Of a stretch of DNA of 64,000 nt, positions 17,163-25,270 are shown piece after piece. The notes below the pieces were generated by a model that was not told the origin of the DNA, searched no databases, and saw only the letters and a list, made by a program, of their open reading frames with translations. The position numbers were made by a program, and so were the translations under genes. This DNA is from Clostridia bacterium (GTDB lineage Bacteria; Bacillota; Clostridia; Christensenellales; Aristaeellaceae): assembly GCA_017464305.1 (NCBI GenBank), contig JAFUDS010000001.1:62001-126000 (forward strand). The letters run 5' to 3'. The first letter of the stretch is position 1. Each line of letters opens with the position of its first letter.

Positions 17163-18050
17163 TCAGAGTGAAAGTAATTCCTGAATCACCTGGGTGGAGT
17201 CGCCGGAAATGACGATGGATCGTTCCTTGATTTCCTGGGGAACAGGTTCTTCCGTCAGGTTCAGGCAGGCATAGGTAGCCTTTTCATTTTGATATACCTG
17301 CTGCCAGAAATTGTATTTGATAATGCCCGGCGTGTTATATCCTACGCCAATTTCCAGGAATACCACGCGCTTTCCCTGATGGGAAGTCACCCAAGCTTCG
17401 TATGCCTCCGCCGCTCTCCTCCAACCTTCATCCTCAACAAACTTTTCATCGGAGCGCAGGTTGAAGGTCAGCGGCCGCCCACAGTTCGGACATTTGGGCA
17501 AAAGCTCTGAAGGAACACTCATCAGCGGCTCCTGACCCTCCGGAAGGCGCAGTTCATTGTGATCTCCGATCACAAACCCTTGAGCCAGAATCATTTTCCG
17601 GACCTGCGATTCATTTTCCCAGGTCTTTCGGCAGCAGGGTTTCGTGCATTGAAACAGGCCATAATCACCCTGCGTATAGAACAGACGTTTTTTATCGAAT
17701 CCCGCTTTCTGAAAGCAGTGATCCACATTCGTGGTCAGCACGAAGTAATCCTTATCCTTCACCAGCGCAAATAGATCGCTGTAGGTGCTTTTCGGCGCGT
17801 CCATGTACCGGTTGACCCAGATATTCCTGCTCCAGTAAGCCCAGAATTCCTCTTGGGTCCTGTACGGATAAAACCCGCCGGAATACATATCGTGAAAGCC
17901 ATATTCCCGGCTGAAATCGCTAAAATAGCGATCAAAACGCTCACCATCATAGACAAACCCGGCCGCGGTGGACAATCCTGCCCCCGCTCCGATGATGACT
18001 GCCTCCGCCTGCCCCAGAAGCTCCTTTAATTTCATGATGCTTTCTTTCAT
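17163..18050 (-). CDS. Class M sirtuin (SirTM), protein ADP-ribosyltransferase
   Basis: A 295-residue NAD-dependent sirtuin. GAGAGLSTAAGF (21-32) is the NAD loop without the DFR of deacylase sirtuins. TTNVD has Asn108 and Asp110, and Gln127 in YTQGDYG replaces the catalytic His, the residue set known for class M enzymes that ADP-ribosylate rather than deacetylate. Zinc cysteines lie in QCTKPCC (135-140) and CPNCG. In pathogens the target is lipoylated GcvH-L under oxidative stress. Here the target is unknown. ATG 18050 follows GGGGAGG. It heads an operon with the zinc macrodomain hydrolase that would reverse the mark. Confidence 0.9.
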   Translation of the reverse strand: MKESIMKLKELLGQAEAVIIGAGAGLSTAAGFVYDGERFDRYFSDFSREYGFHDMYSGGFYPYRTQEEFWAYWSRNIWVNRYMDAPKSTYSDLFALVKDKDYFVLTTNVDHCFQKAGFDKKRLFYTQGDYGLFQCTKPCCRKTWENESQVRKMILAQGFVIGDHNELRLPEGQEPLMSVPSELLPKCPNCGRPLTFNLRSDEKFVEDEGWRRAAEAYEAWVTSHQGKRVVFLEIGVGYNTPGIIKYNFWQQVYQNEKATYACLNLTEEPVPQEIKERSIVISGDSTQVIQELLSL

Positions 18051-18193
18051 CGCGATCCTCCCCCTGCCACAGCTTCTATTTTCTGCGGCGTCTCCTATTA
18101 TATTGGATTTTTCTTCCGGATGAAAGTACGCACTTTTTTATCCCCAAGTTACTAAAAGGTAACTATCTGATCTATACGTTGCTCACGTATATA

Positions 18194-18239
18194 CTTGTCA
18201 AAGGCAGAAACGAAAAATGCTTCTTCGCAATTTGACAAT
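18194..18239. repeat. Short element with 8-bp terminal inverted repeats, copy 1
   Basis: TTGTCAAA (18195-18202) and TTTGACAA (18231-18238) flank a core containing AGAAACGAAAAATG. A related element is at 22181-22222 with core AGTAGACACGAAAAATG, and a degenerate relative at 37742-37880. Reading leftward, the left arm gives a TTGACA box upstream of the sirtuin operon (possible -10 CGTATA at 18178-18173). Probably a mobile-element remnant. Confidence 0.5.
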
Positions 18240-18252
18240 TTGTGGTTTCGCC

Positions 18253-18912
18253 CTAATGTGAAACTTTTCGTCCGGAGGCAGCTTCAAAATGATAGGCAAC
18301 GATGCCCAGATCGACTTTCGTCTGTGTACCGAATCCCTTCACCCGGGCCACTGGCTCCCCATCCTTCCATTCAAAATAAAACTTTTGCTGGTTGACCGCT
18401 GTCGGCGCTTTCAGCGCCGCCGTCACTCCTGCAGCAAACCACGCCGGCGCAGAACTTCCTTCCGATACCTCCTGGGCTGTCTTGCTCTTCCGCGCCGCTC
18501 CCTGTGTTTCGCCGTAACCAAGCGCAATCACCATGCAAAGATTTTCGCCTTCTGGGATCAACTCCCGAACCTTCTTCTTATTAAAAGTCAGCGCTACCCA
18601 GCAGGTGTTCAATCCCAGCTGCTGCGCAAAGAGCACGATCTTCTCCCCGAAATATCCGCTGCGATACTCAAAGTCCGCGTCCTTCTTCCCGGACAGCACG
18701 ATGTAATTCTTCACATTCCGAAAACTGCCGTAATGCGCCATGCGTGAATCGAAGCCCTCGGGATCATCGTACTGAATGAAGATGTGCAGCCCTGATTCCT
18801 GATTGCATTTTTTCGTAAAATCATCCAGCTGCTTTCTGGTTGCTGCGTCGATACTCTTATCCTGGTAAGCCCGGACAGAATGCCTGGCGTCAATTGCTTC
18901 TAAGATCGTCAT
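18253..18912 (-). CDS. Nitroreductase family protein
   Basis: A 219-residue FMN-dependent oxidoreductase of the nitroreductase fold (TM1586-like group). The N-terminus EAIDARHSVRAYQDKSID is the classical FMN-phosphate-binding start with an Arg-Ser pair. LGLNTCWVALTF and MVIALGYGE are further family blocks. Substrate is unknown: quinones, flavins or nitro compounds are reduced by relatives. It lies among other redox genes (tautomerase, glutaredoxin-like) and beside the sirtuin operon, and has its own ribosome site. Confidence 0.88.
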   Translation of the reverse strand: MTILEAIDARHSVRAYQDKSIDAATRKQLDDFTKKCNQESGLHIFIQYDDPEGFDSRMAHYGSFRNVKNYIVLSGKKDADFEYRSGYFGEKIVLFAQQLGLNTCWVALTFNKKKVRELIPEGENLCMVIALGYGETQGAARKSKTAQEVSEGSSAPAWFAAGVTAALKAPTAVNQQKFYFEWKDGEPVARVKGFGTQTKVDLGIVAYHFEAASGRKVSH

Positions 18913-18942
18913 GTTCTTCTCCTTCCGAAATGATTCATTTTC

Positions 18943-18978
18943 AAAAACAGCCCATGCGCGGAATGTGCGGCATGGGCT
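18943..18978 (-). terminator. Terminator of the tautomerase gene
   Basis: Read leftward: AGCCCATGC and GCATGGGCT form a 9-bp stem followed by GTTTTTG, 11 bases beyond the tautomerase stop. Confidence 0.75.
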
Positions 18979-18988
18979 AATTATGCGA

Positions 18989-19330
18989 TTAGAAGTTTTT
19001 CCCGTTCCAGCCCCAGTCGCTGACCGGGTGATAAGTCACATAGACCGCGCTTCCGGGAATGCTGAGTTTATCGCTCAGCAGGTCGCAGATCTGCCCAGTC
19101 AGTTGATCGTAGGCTTCCTTCGGCGCATGACCGTAGAGGCTGACTTCCACATACGCGCCTTTCTCCAGCTTTTTGCCTCCGAGCCAGAGATCGTAGGCAT
19201 CCTCGATCCCGACCATCAGGTAAGTCTCGCTCTTGTTCAAAGTTGTGATCAGCTTCCCGAGCTCAGTTTTGATTTCTTCCTTCTGCTGGTCTGTGATCTT
19301 GACAGTAACTTTAGAATTGATCATTGGCAT
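18989..19330 (-). CDS. MIF-type tautomerase
   Basis: A 113-residue protein of the macrophage-migration-inhibitory-factor/phenylpyruvate tautomerase superfamily. Members use an N-terminal Pro freed by Met removal. I therefore place the start at ATG 19330, giving Met-Pro-Met-Ile, rather than at an in-frame GTG two codons upstream that has slightly better ribosome-site spacing. The YLMVGIEDAYDLWLGGKK and AYVEVSLYGHAP blocks match the MIF layout. It may act on enol-keto substrates. The terminator beyond it suggests it is the last gene of its transcript. Confidence 0.75.
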   Translation of the reverse strand: MPMINSKVTVKITDQQKEEIKTELGKLITTLNKSETYLMVGIEDAYDLWLGGKKLEKGAYVEVSLYGHAPKEAYDQLTGQICDLLSDKLSIPGSAVYVTYHPVSDWGWNGKNF

Positions 19331-19511
19331 GGCCACATGCTTCCTTTCCGCCCTTTGGGCCTTTGATGTGCAATGAGTATATCACGTAGAGTCTACATAC
19401 ACAATGAACAAATTGTCGTCTTTTATTTCCCCACCAACGCAAAATCCGCAAAATCCTGGCTATGTCTCTCCGCCAATTCCAAGTCTCCATTCTGCCACGA
19501 ACTGGAATTGG

Positions 19512-19823
19512 TCAGCAACCTTTTCTCCCGCTTCGATGATCCTCAATCGAACAGGCATCAGCGGTTCCATACTCGATCAGCCCCGCATCAGCCGGATCAG
19601 TAGACACTCTCCCGTCTTCAAAAACAAACGCGGGTATGCCGACATCACCAACCGCTTTCAAATGGCCAAACACAGGGTTGTTGTCCCGGAGTCGGATGAA
19701 AGCACCCATGTTCCGGATATTTTCGCCAATGTTGATATATTGAAATTCATCCTCGCGGCCTTTGATTTGCTCATGCACATAATCACAGTAGGGGCATGTC
19801 GGCATTCCATAAATCTTGATCAT
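19512..19823 (-). CDS. Glutaredoxin-like protein
   Basis: A 103-residue small thiol-redox protein. The active-site motif CPYC is at residues 10-13 in MPTCPYCDYVHEQ, the thioredoxin-fold cis-Pro is in VGIPAFVFEDG, and the fold ends about residue 80. The C-terminal tail, with its Cys residues, is not typical and may be specific to this lineage. It would reduce disulfides or glutathione-like adducts. It lies divergent from the macrodomain-helical gene. Confidence 0.8.
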   Translation of the reverse strand: MIKIYGMPTCPYCDYVHEQIKGREDEFQYINIGENIRNMGAFIRLRDNNPVFGHLKAVGDVGIPAFVFEDGRVSTDPADAGLIEYGTADACSIEDHRSGRKGC

Positions 19824-20133
19824 CGTTTTCCCTTTCCTTTCTGTTCTCTAACATTGGTTCTTCCATATACTGTGGAAGCAAAAGCATTATACCATCTGTT
19901 CACTGAAAAGGCGAATTGCATCCAGGCCCATCGCATCATGCGCCAGTCGTGCCTTTTTTCTGTTCATTTGCAACCCGACGAAGCGAAATGCATCCGATGG
20001 GAACAGATTACCTGACAAATCCAGAATTCAATCCCAGATTTGTCACGGTCAATCCTTCCGTTGCTGTTGCTTTGATTTTATGCTATGATGAACACATTCG
20101 GAAGGGGGAAATAACCCTGTGGAGGATAATATC
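19824..20133. promoter_or_regulatory. Divergent intergenic region with promoter for the macrodomain gene
   Basis: Rightward TTGCTG (20061-20066), 17-bp spacer and TATGAT (20084-20089) precede the gene at 20134 by about 45 bases. The rest, 19860-20060, shows no gene or structure I can support. Confidence 0.55.
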
Positions 20134-21204
20134 ATGCCGTTTCAAATTATCCGAAATGACATCACCAAAGTGAAGGCGGATGTCATTGTGAATACCGCCA
20201 ATCCCAAGCCAGTAATTGGCAGCGGAACAGACAGCGCGGTTTACCACGCTGCTGGAGAATCATTGCTGTTGACGGAAAGACAGAAAATCGGAGATATCAT
20301 GCCGGGCGATGCAGTGGCAACGCTGGCATTTCATCTGCCTGCAAAGCACATTATTCACACGGTAGGCCCTGTCTGGGTGGACGGAAACCATCGGGAGCGG
20401 GAGATCCTGCGCTTTTGCTATGCTAAATCGCTTTCTCTGGCCAATGATCTTTCGGCGGAAAGCATTGCTTTCCCATTGATCGCAACAGGGGCGTATGGCT
20501 TTCCGAAGGATGAAGCGCTGAGTATTGCGCTTTCCGAGATCGGAAAGTTCCTTCTGACCCATGAAATGAAGGTCATTCTGGTTGTTTTTGATCAGACGGC
20601 ATTTGAATTGTCACAGGATCTGGTCGGGGGCATTGAAGCATACATCGATGACCATGGCGTGCTTCAGGCCAAGGAAGCAGAATATAGCGAAGATGAATAT
20701 CTTGGACGTTCCAAAATGCTCCGACGCAAGAAAGAACTGGAACGTATACAGGAGGATTCCGAGGAGTATCTTCCTGATGCGCTGTACATGTCGGAACCGA
20801 AGATGAGCGTTCCTCCCCTTCCCATCATGGATGGAAAATCTCTGGACGAGGTGCTGGAAGATGCAGGGGAATCCTTCCAGCAACGATTGTTTGAACTCAT
20901 CGATGAAAGCGGCATGGACGATATTTCAGTCTACAAAAAGGCAAACATAGACCGAAAGGTGTTTTCTCGCATTCGCTGTAAGGAAGATTACAAGCCGAAA
21001 AAGAAGACGGCTGTTGCCTTCGCCATCGCTTTGCAGCTTGATCTGCCTACCATGCTGGACCTGCTTTCCCGGGCAGAGATCGCTTTCTCGCCCAGCAACA
21101 AATTTGACTTGATTATCACCTACTTCGTAACGAACGGAATCTATGATATCTACGAAATAAACGCCGCCCTATTCAAATACGGCCAGCCGATTCTGGGAGA
21201 ATAA
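20134..21204 (+). CDS. Macrodomain protein with C-terminal helical, HTH-like domain
   Basis: A 356-residue soluble protein. Residues 1-165 form a macrodomain: VNTANPKPVIGSGTDSAVYHAAG is the ADP-ribose-binding segment and IATGAYGFP the second loop. A charged coiled-coil-like linker with ELERIQEDSEEYL follows. The last 110 residues (SFQQRLFELIDESGMDDISVYKKANIDRKVFSRIR onward) look like an XRE-like helical domain with a conserved KPKKKTAVAFAIALQLD segment. Such fusions are common in gut Firmicutes but lack a defined role. ATG 20134 lies after GGAGG at 20121-20125; the upstream GTG overlaps that site and is rejected. Confidence 0.82.
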   Translation: MPFQIIRNDITKVKADVIVNTANPKPVIGSGTDSAVYHAAGESLLLTERQKIGDIMPGDAVATLAFHLPAKHIIHTVGPVWVDGNHREREILRFCYAKSLSLANDLSAESIAFPLIATGAYGFPKDEALSIALSEIGKFLLTHEMKVILVVFDQTAFELSQDLVGGIEAYIDDHGVLQAKEAEYSEDEYLGRSKMLRRKKELERIQEDSEEYLPDALYMSEPKMSVPPLPIMDGKSLDEVLEDAGESFQQRLFELIDESGMDDISVYKKANIDRKVFSRIRCKEDYKPKKKTAVAFAIALQLDLPTMLDLLSRAEIAFSPSNKFDLIITYFVTNGIYDIYEINAALFKYGQPILGE

Positions 21205-21331
21205 CAGTCGAGGAGACATATTGGCTGAGGCGTATTTGTCGCTTGCCAAACGACCACTCCTGTTTTCATTTCCGCTATACTTACACCGTACTAAAACAAT
21301 ACGCCGTAAGCGTGGAACGGAGGAATCGGAA

Positions 21332-21994
21332 ATGAGAAAGAATTTAACAGAACTGGTGATGATCCTGGATCGCAGCGGCTCCATGGCTGGCCTGGAAAGC
21401 GACACCATTGGCGGATATAACAGCATGCTGCGGAAGCAACGGGCCGCGGAGGGAGAAGTTTTGGTTTCCACGGTGCTGTTTGATAACGTAAGCGAGCTGC
21501 TGTACGATCGGGTCCCTTTGGCCGATCTGCCGTTAATGACGGAAAAGGAATACTATGTTCGAGGCTGTACCGCGCTGCTGGACGCCGTCGGCGCCGCGAT
21601 TCAGCATATCGGCAATGTGCACAAATACGCCCGGGAGGAAGATCGTCCCGAAAAGACGATCTTTGTCATTACCACGGATGGAATGGAGAACGCCAGCCGC
21701 AGCTACACCTATGCCCAGGTCAAGAAGCTGGTGGAGCGTCAAAAGGAACAATACGGCTGGGAATTCCTGTTTCTGGGTGCGAATATCGACGCCATCGAGA
21801 CGGCGGGTCGCTTTGGAATCACCCCGGATCGCGCGGCAAACTACAAAAACGATCACGAAGGCACGTTGTTAAACTATCAAGTTCTGGCTGAGACGGTCTG
21901 TGAGATGCGTGCCTGCGCAGCGCCGATTGATGGCCACTGGAAGCGCCGGATCGAAGAAGATTATGATCGGCGCGGTAAAATCGGGGGGGGGTAA
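21332..21994 (+). CDS. VWA-domain protein ending at a G9 tract
   Basis: A 220-residue von Willebrand factor A-like protein without signal peptide. The MIDAS metal site is DRSGSMAG (about residues 12-19) with TTDGMEN as a second metal loop. It starts at ATG 21332 after GGAGGAA at 21319-21325, 127 bases after the macrodomain gene, so they may be linked. The end is unusual: nine G at 21983-21991 encode the last residues (IGGG) just before the stop, so one-base slippage would replace the C-terminus. Role unknown; related intracellular VWA proteins act with chaperone ATPases or tellurite-resistance loci. Confidence 0.8.
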   Translation: MRKNLTELVMILDRSGSMAGLESDTIGGYNSMLRKQRAAEGEVLVSTVLFDNVSELLYDRVPLADLPLMTEKEYYVRGCTALLDAVGAAIQHIGNVHKYAREEDRPEKTIFVITTDGMENASRSYTYAQVKKLVERQKEQYGWEFLFLGANIDAIETAGRFGITPDRAANYKNDHEGTLLNYQVLAETVCEMRACAAPIDGHWKRRIEEDYDRRGKIGGG

Positions 21995-22058
21995 AACGCA
22001 TAGTATCGCTCTGGCCATGGCCGGCAGTGGTTCAAATTTTCGAAATAACGATACAGGT

Positions 22059-22083
22059 AGAGCCCTTCTAACAAAAGGGTTCT
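22059..22083 (+). terminator. Weak terminator-like hairpin after the VWA gene
   Basis: AGAGCCCTT and AAGGGTTCT pair with one G-U around a seven-base loop, followed by ATTTGT. Weak T-run. Confidence 0.45.
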
Positions 22084-22180
22084 ATTTGTATGCGCACCAC
22101 TTCAAATAAATATGACCATATAGTGTGGGAGCGTGATTTTTTCATCAACTTGGTCATTTTGCGTATTCGTTAGTTTGTGT

Positions 22181-22222
22181 ACTTGTCAAGAAAAGTAGAC
22201 ACGAAAAATGGTCTTGACAAGT
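22181..22222. repeat. Short element with 11-bp perfect terminal inverted repeats, copy 2
   Basis: ACTTGTCAAGA (22181-22191) and TCTTGACAAGT (22212-22222) flank the 20-base core AAAGTAGACACGAAAAATGG. The right arm supplies the -35 box of the module B promoter. It is related to the element at 18194-18239, and its core GTAGACACG recurs at 37745. Confidence 0.65.
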
Positions 22223-22242
22223 TTACATCAACTTGCTATACT
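22214..22242 (+). promoter_or_regulatory. Promoter of module B
   Basis: TTGACA (22214-22219), 17-bp spacer, TATACT (22237-22242). The -35 box lies inside the right inverted repeat of the short element. Confidence 0.8.
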
Positions 22243-22251
22243 GCAATTACT

Positions 22252-22267
22252 GAAACGTTAAAGTTTC
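22252..22267. promoter_or_regulatory. LacI-family operator candidate of module B
   Basis: GAAACGTTAAAGTTTC is an inverted repeat (GAAAC/GTTTC) placed 9 bases after the -10 box, overlapping the expected transcription start. The LacI gene is the first gene of the operon, so autorepression is the simple reading. Confidence 0.6.
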
Positions 22268-22283
22268 TTAAGGGGTGAGCATT

Positions 22284-23318
22284 GTGAAGCGCGTCAGCAT
22301 CAAGGATGTGGCGAAGGAAGCAGGGGTATCTGCTTCCACGGTCAGCTATGTCCTAAACAACACCCCGACGGAGACCATTAGCCAAGAAACAAAAAAGCGC
22401 GTCTTGGAAGCGGTCAGCAAGCTGGGTTATGTCCCCAATTTGAATGCTCGCAGTCTTTCCAGCCGCCGCAGCAATCTCATTGGTGTATTGATCCCTCAGA
22501 CAGAGCCCGGCAAGGAATTGATGTTTTCCAACCCCTTTTACGGCGAACTGCTTTCTTCCATCGAATACACCGCCCGGCAGCATGGATATCATTTGCTGAT
22601 CTCTGGTACCAAGGAGGATCAGGACTATTTAAGCATCGCCCAAAACCGGGGCGTGGATGGCGTGATCATTGTTGGTACTTATCCAGGAGAAAACCTGAAC
22701 GCATTGAAAACGCTGGGCGTTCCTATTGTGCTGGTGGACAGCTATGTGAAGGATGACGACTTTCACACCATCGGCATCGAGGATAAGGAAGGCGCACGGA
22801 TCGCAACGCGTTATTTGATTGCAAGGGGCCATCGCCATATTGCTTTCATCAGCGGTTCTATCCGGGAAAATGGCGTCAACATCAAGCGTTACCAAGGATA
22901 TTGCGACGCTATGCAAGAAGCAGGCTTGCCCGTAGACGAGGAAGCCGTTTATTCCGGAACTGTCGATTATGAGTATGGAATCACTGCAGCAGATCAATAC
23001 CTCTCCCGGGGCAAAAAGCAGAGCGCTGCCTTTGTGACTGCGGATGTGATCACTATGGGATTGATCAAAGGACTTCAGCAGAAGCATGTCCGTGTACCGG
23101 AAGAATTATCCATCGTTAGCTTTGATGATGTTTATCTGGCGCAGATGGCTTATCCCACCCTGACGACGATACATCAGGATATCGGTGAAAAGGGAAAGCA
23201 AGCGGTGCATCTGATTCTGGATGCCGCACGTTCCAAAGAGCATCATCATACCGAATGTATCCTCCCCCTGCGATTGGTGGAGCGGGATTCCGTATGCGAT
23301 TGGAGGGATGATTCATGA
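22284..23318 (+). CDS. LacI/GalR family regulator of module B
   Basis: A 344-residue repressor. The helix-turn-helix VSIKDVAKEAGVSASTVSYVLNN is followed by the hinge helix (NLNARSLSSRR) and a sugar-sensing domain. GTG 22284 is chosen, 8 bases after AGGGG; an in-frame GTG at 22275 overlaps that site. Its stop overlaps the GH31 start by four bases (ATGA). The effector is probably the sugar handled by the GH31/GH65 pair. Confidence 0.9.
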   Translation: MKRVSIKDVAKEAGVSASTVSYVLNNTPTETISQETKKRVLEAVSKLGYVPNLNARSLSSRRSNLIGVLIPQTEPGKELMFSNPFYGELLSSIEYTARQHGYHLLISGTKEDQDYLSIAQNRGVDGVIIVGTYPGENLNALKTLGVPIVLVDSYVKDDDFHTIGIEDKEGARIATRYLIARGHRHIAFISGSIRENGVNIKRYQGYCDAMQEAGLPVDEEAVYSGTVDYEYGITAADQYLSRGKKQSAAFVTADVITMGLIKGLQQKHVRVPEELSIVSFDDVYLAQMAYPTLTTIHQDIGEKGKQAVHLILDAARSKEHHHTECILPLRLVERDSVCDWRDDS

Positions 23319-25270
23319 TTTCTCCGCCTCTCATAAGGCTAACCAGAGTAGGCAAACAGACTTGGTGCCAAGACTATTCTGACTTTTATGTGATGTACAA
23401 GGCAGGCGAAACGTTGGAGATCACCGTTCTTCAAGGAAGTCCGCCAATTGGAGAAACAATCCCGGAAGCTGCTGTCGAATTGCCGGAAGGGTTTCAAATG
23501 ACCCTGACCGGCAATAAAAAAGGGTTTTCACTGAAACGTTTAAGCCACTTGGATGGTGAAAATCCCGCAGACGTATTAACTGTCACTGATTTTGAGATCG
23601 AGGAGAGCGCGTCTGGCGAAATCCTGCGGATTCGGCAGAAGGGACACTTGTATGCCCGGCACATTTGGGGCACAGGAGAAAGGTATCATACCGTTGACCT
23701 TCGTGGGAGCTTCACGGATGGCTGTGTGACTGAAAAATTCACCCAGCAGGGCGATCAGACCTATATGCCCATTCCCTTCTTCATGACTGACCGGCATTTG
23801 GGCTGCTTTGTGAATGCTTCTATTCCGGTACGAATGGATTTCCGAGGCGGTCTTACCATAGAGCAGAGAACGCAAGGAAATGAGTTGTTGCGGGAGACCT
23901 GGTTTTTCAGTTCTCCCGCTAGCATCCTGCGGCAATTCATCGCTTCCACCGGAAGTCCGCTGCTTCCCCCGGACTGGACCTTCGGCGTATGGATCAGCGC
24001 CAATGGCTGGAACTGCGACGCAGAGGTAGAGACACAGCTGCAGGCGCTGCGGCAGTATGATTATCCTGCCGACGTGATCGTGCTGGAGGCCTGGAGCGAT
24101 GAACGCACCTTCTATCAATGGAATGACGAAAGCCACTGGCGCAGTCCCTCTGATATCGTGCGCCGCATCCGGGAGGCCGGACTGCATCTGATTCTGTGGC
24201 AGATCCCAGTCATCAAACAGGAACGCAACGGAGAGCCTGGCGTACAATTGCTGGCTGATGAACAGGAAGCCATCGAAAGAAAGCTGTGCGTTTTTCGAAA
24301 GGACGGTCAGCCCTACCGAATTCCGGAGGGCGTCTGGTTCAGCGGCAGCCTTCTGCCGGATTTCACTAATCCGGAAACTTGCCGCTGGTGGTTTGAAAAG
24401 AGAAAACACCTGCTGGACATGGGCGTCGAGGGCTTTAAGACGGATGGCGGGGAGTTTTTGCTGGATGACACCGTCCTGCTTCATGACGGGAGCTCCGGCC
24501 TGGAAGCGCATAACCGATATCCCGGCCAATACATCGCCGCCTATCATCGGTTTATGGCGGAAAATGGGATTCAGGGCGTCACTTTCAGCCGAGCGGACTC
24601 CACCGGTGCGCAGATGCGGCCCCTCCATTGGGCGGGGGACCAGCTCAGCGTATGGAGCGAGTTGCGCGCCCAGCTTCGCGCGGGAATCAGCGCAGGTCTC
24701 AGCGGGGTGCTGTTCTGGGGCTTCGATATCGGCGGGTTTGCGGGAGAATTGCCAAGCGGCGAACTGTATCTTCGGGCGACGGCCTTTGCGTGCTTTTGCC
24801 CCATCATGCAATGGCATGCCGAACCTCGGAGCGGACAGTTTTATGCCACGCATCCCGACGGCTTCGTGAACGATCGCAGCCCCTGGAACCTGGCGGAGAA
24901 GTTGAATGATCCCAGCATTCTGGAAATCAGCGCGGAATTTGCTAGGCTTCGGAAAGCGCTACAGCCGTATCTGGTTCGGGAAGCAGCCTATTGCACCGAG
25001 CATGGACGGCCCATGATGGCGCATTTGTGCCTGGATTACCCGGAGGATGAAAACGCCTGTGCCTGCGAAGATCAGTATATGCTGGGCCGTATGCTGCTTG
25101 TCTGTCCCATCGTGGAGAAAGGCGTCACAAGCCGCCAGGTCTGGCTGCCTATGGGAACATGGAAACATTATTTCACCGGCGAAACCTTGAAGGGCGGACA
25201 AAGCTTGACGCTCCCTTGTCCGCTTCGAAAAATCATTGTGTTTGAAAGGGTAATGACGGATGAAGCCTGA
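23315..25270 (+). CDS. GH31 alpha-glycosidase
   Basis: Intracellular enzyme of 651 residues without signal peptide. An N-terminal beta-sandwich (about 1-215) precedes the barrel. The nucleophile is Asp377 in GVEGFKTDGGE and the acid/base Asp442 in HWAGDQLSVW; GVLFWGFDIGGF is a further family block. GH31 includes alpha-glucosidase, alpha-xylosidase and sulfoquinovosidase; the KTDGGE motif resembles alpha-xylosidase/alpha-glucosidase-like members and does not settle the choice. It overlaps the LacI gene and the GH65 gene (11 bases), so translation is coupled. Confidence 0.9.
   Translation: MISPPLIRLTRVGKQTWCQDYSDFYVMYKAGETLEITVLQGSPPIGETIPEAAVELPEGFQMTLTGNKKGFSLKRLSHLDGENPADVLTVTDFEIEESASGEILRIRQKGHLYARHIWGTGERYHTVDLRGSFTDGCVTEKFTQQGDQTYMPIPFFMTDRHLGCFVNASIPVRMDFRGGLTIEQRTQGNELLRETWFFSSPASILRQFIASTGSPLLPPDWTFGVWISANGWNCDAEVETQLQALRQYDYPADVIVLEAWSDERTFYQWNDESHWRSPSDIVRRIREAGLHLILWQIPVIKQERNGEPGVQLLADEQEAIERKLCVFRKDGQPYRIPEGVWFSGSLLPDFTNPETCRWWFEKRKHLLDMGVEGFKTDGGEFLLDDTVLLHDGSSGLEAHNRYPGQYIAAYHRFMAENGIQGVTFSRADSTGAQMRPLHWAGDQLSVWSELRAQLRAGISAGLSGVLFWGFDIGGFAGELPSGELYLRATAFACFCPIMQWHAEPRSGQFYATHPDGFVNDRSPWNLAEKLNDPSILEISAEFARLRKALQPYLVREAAYCTEHGRPMMAHLCLDYPEDENACACEDQYMLGRMLLVCPIVEKGVTSRQVWLPMGTWKHYFTGETLKGGQSLTLPCPLRKIIVFERVMTDEA

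Noticed and set aside
23576..24853. 425-codon open frame opposite the GH31 gene
   Set aside because: Antisense shadow of a gene with clear catalytic residues and coupled neighbours.
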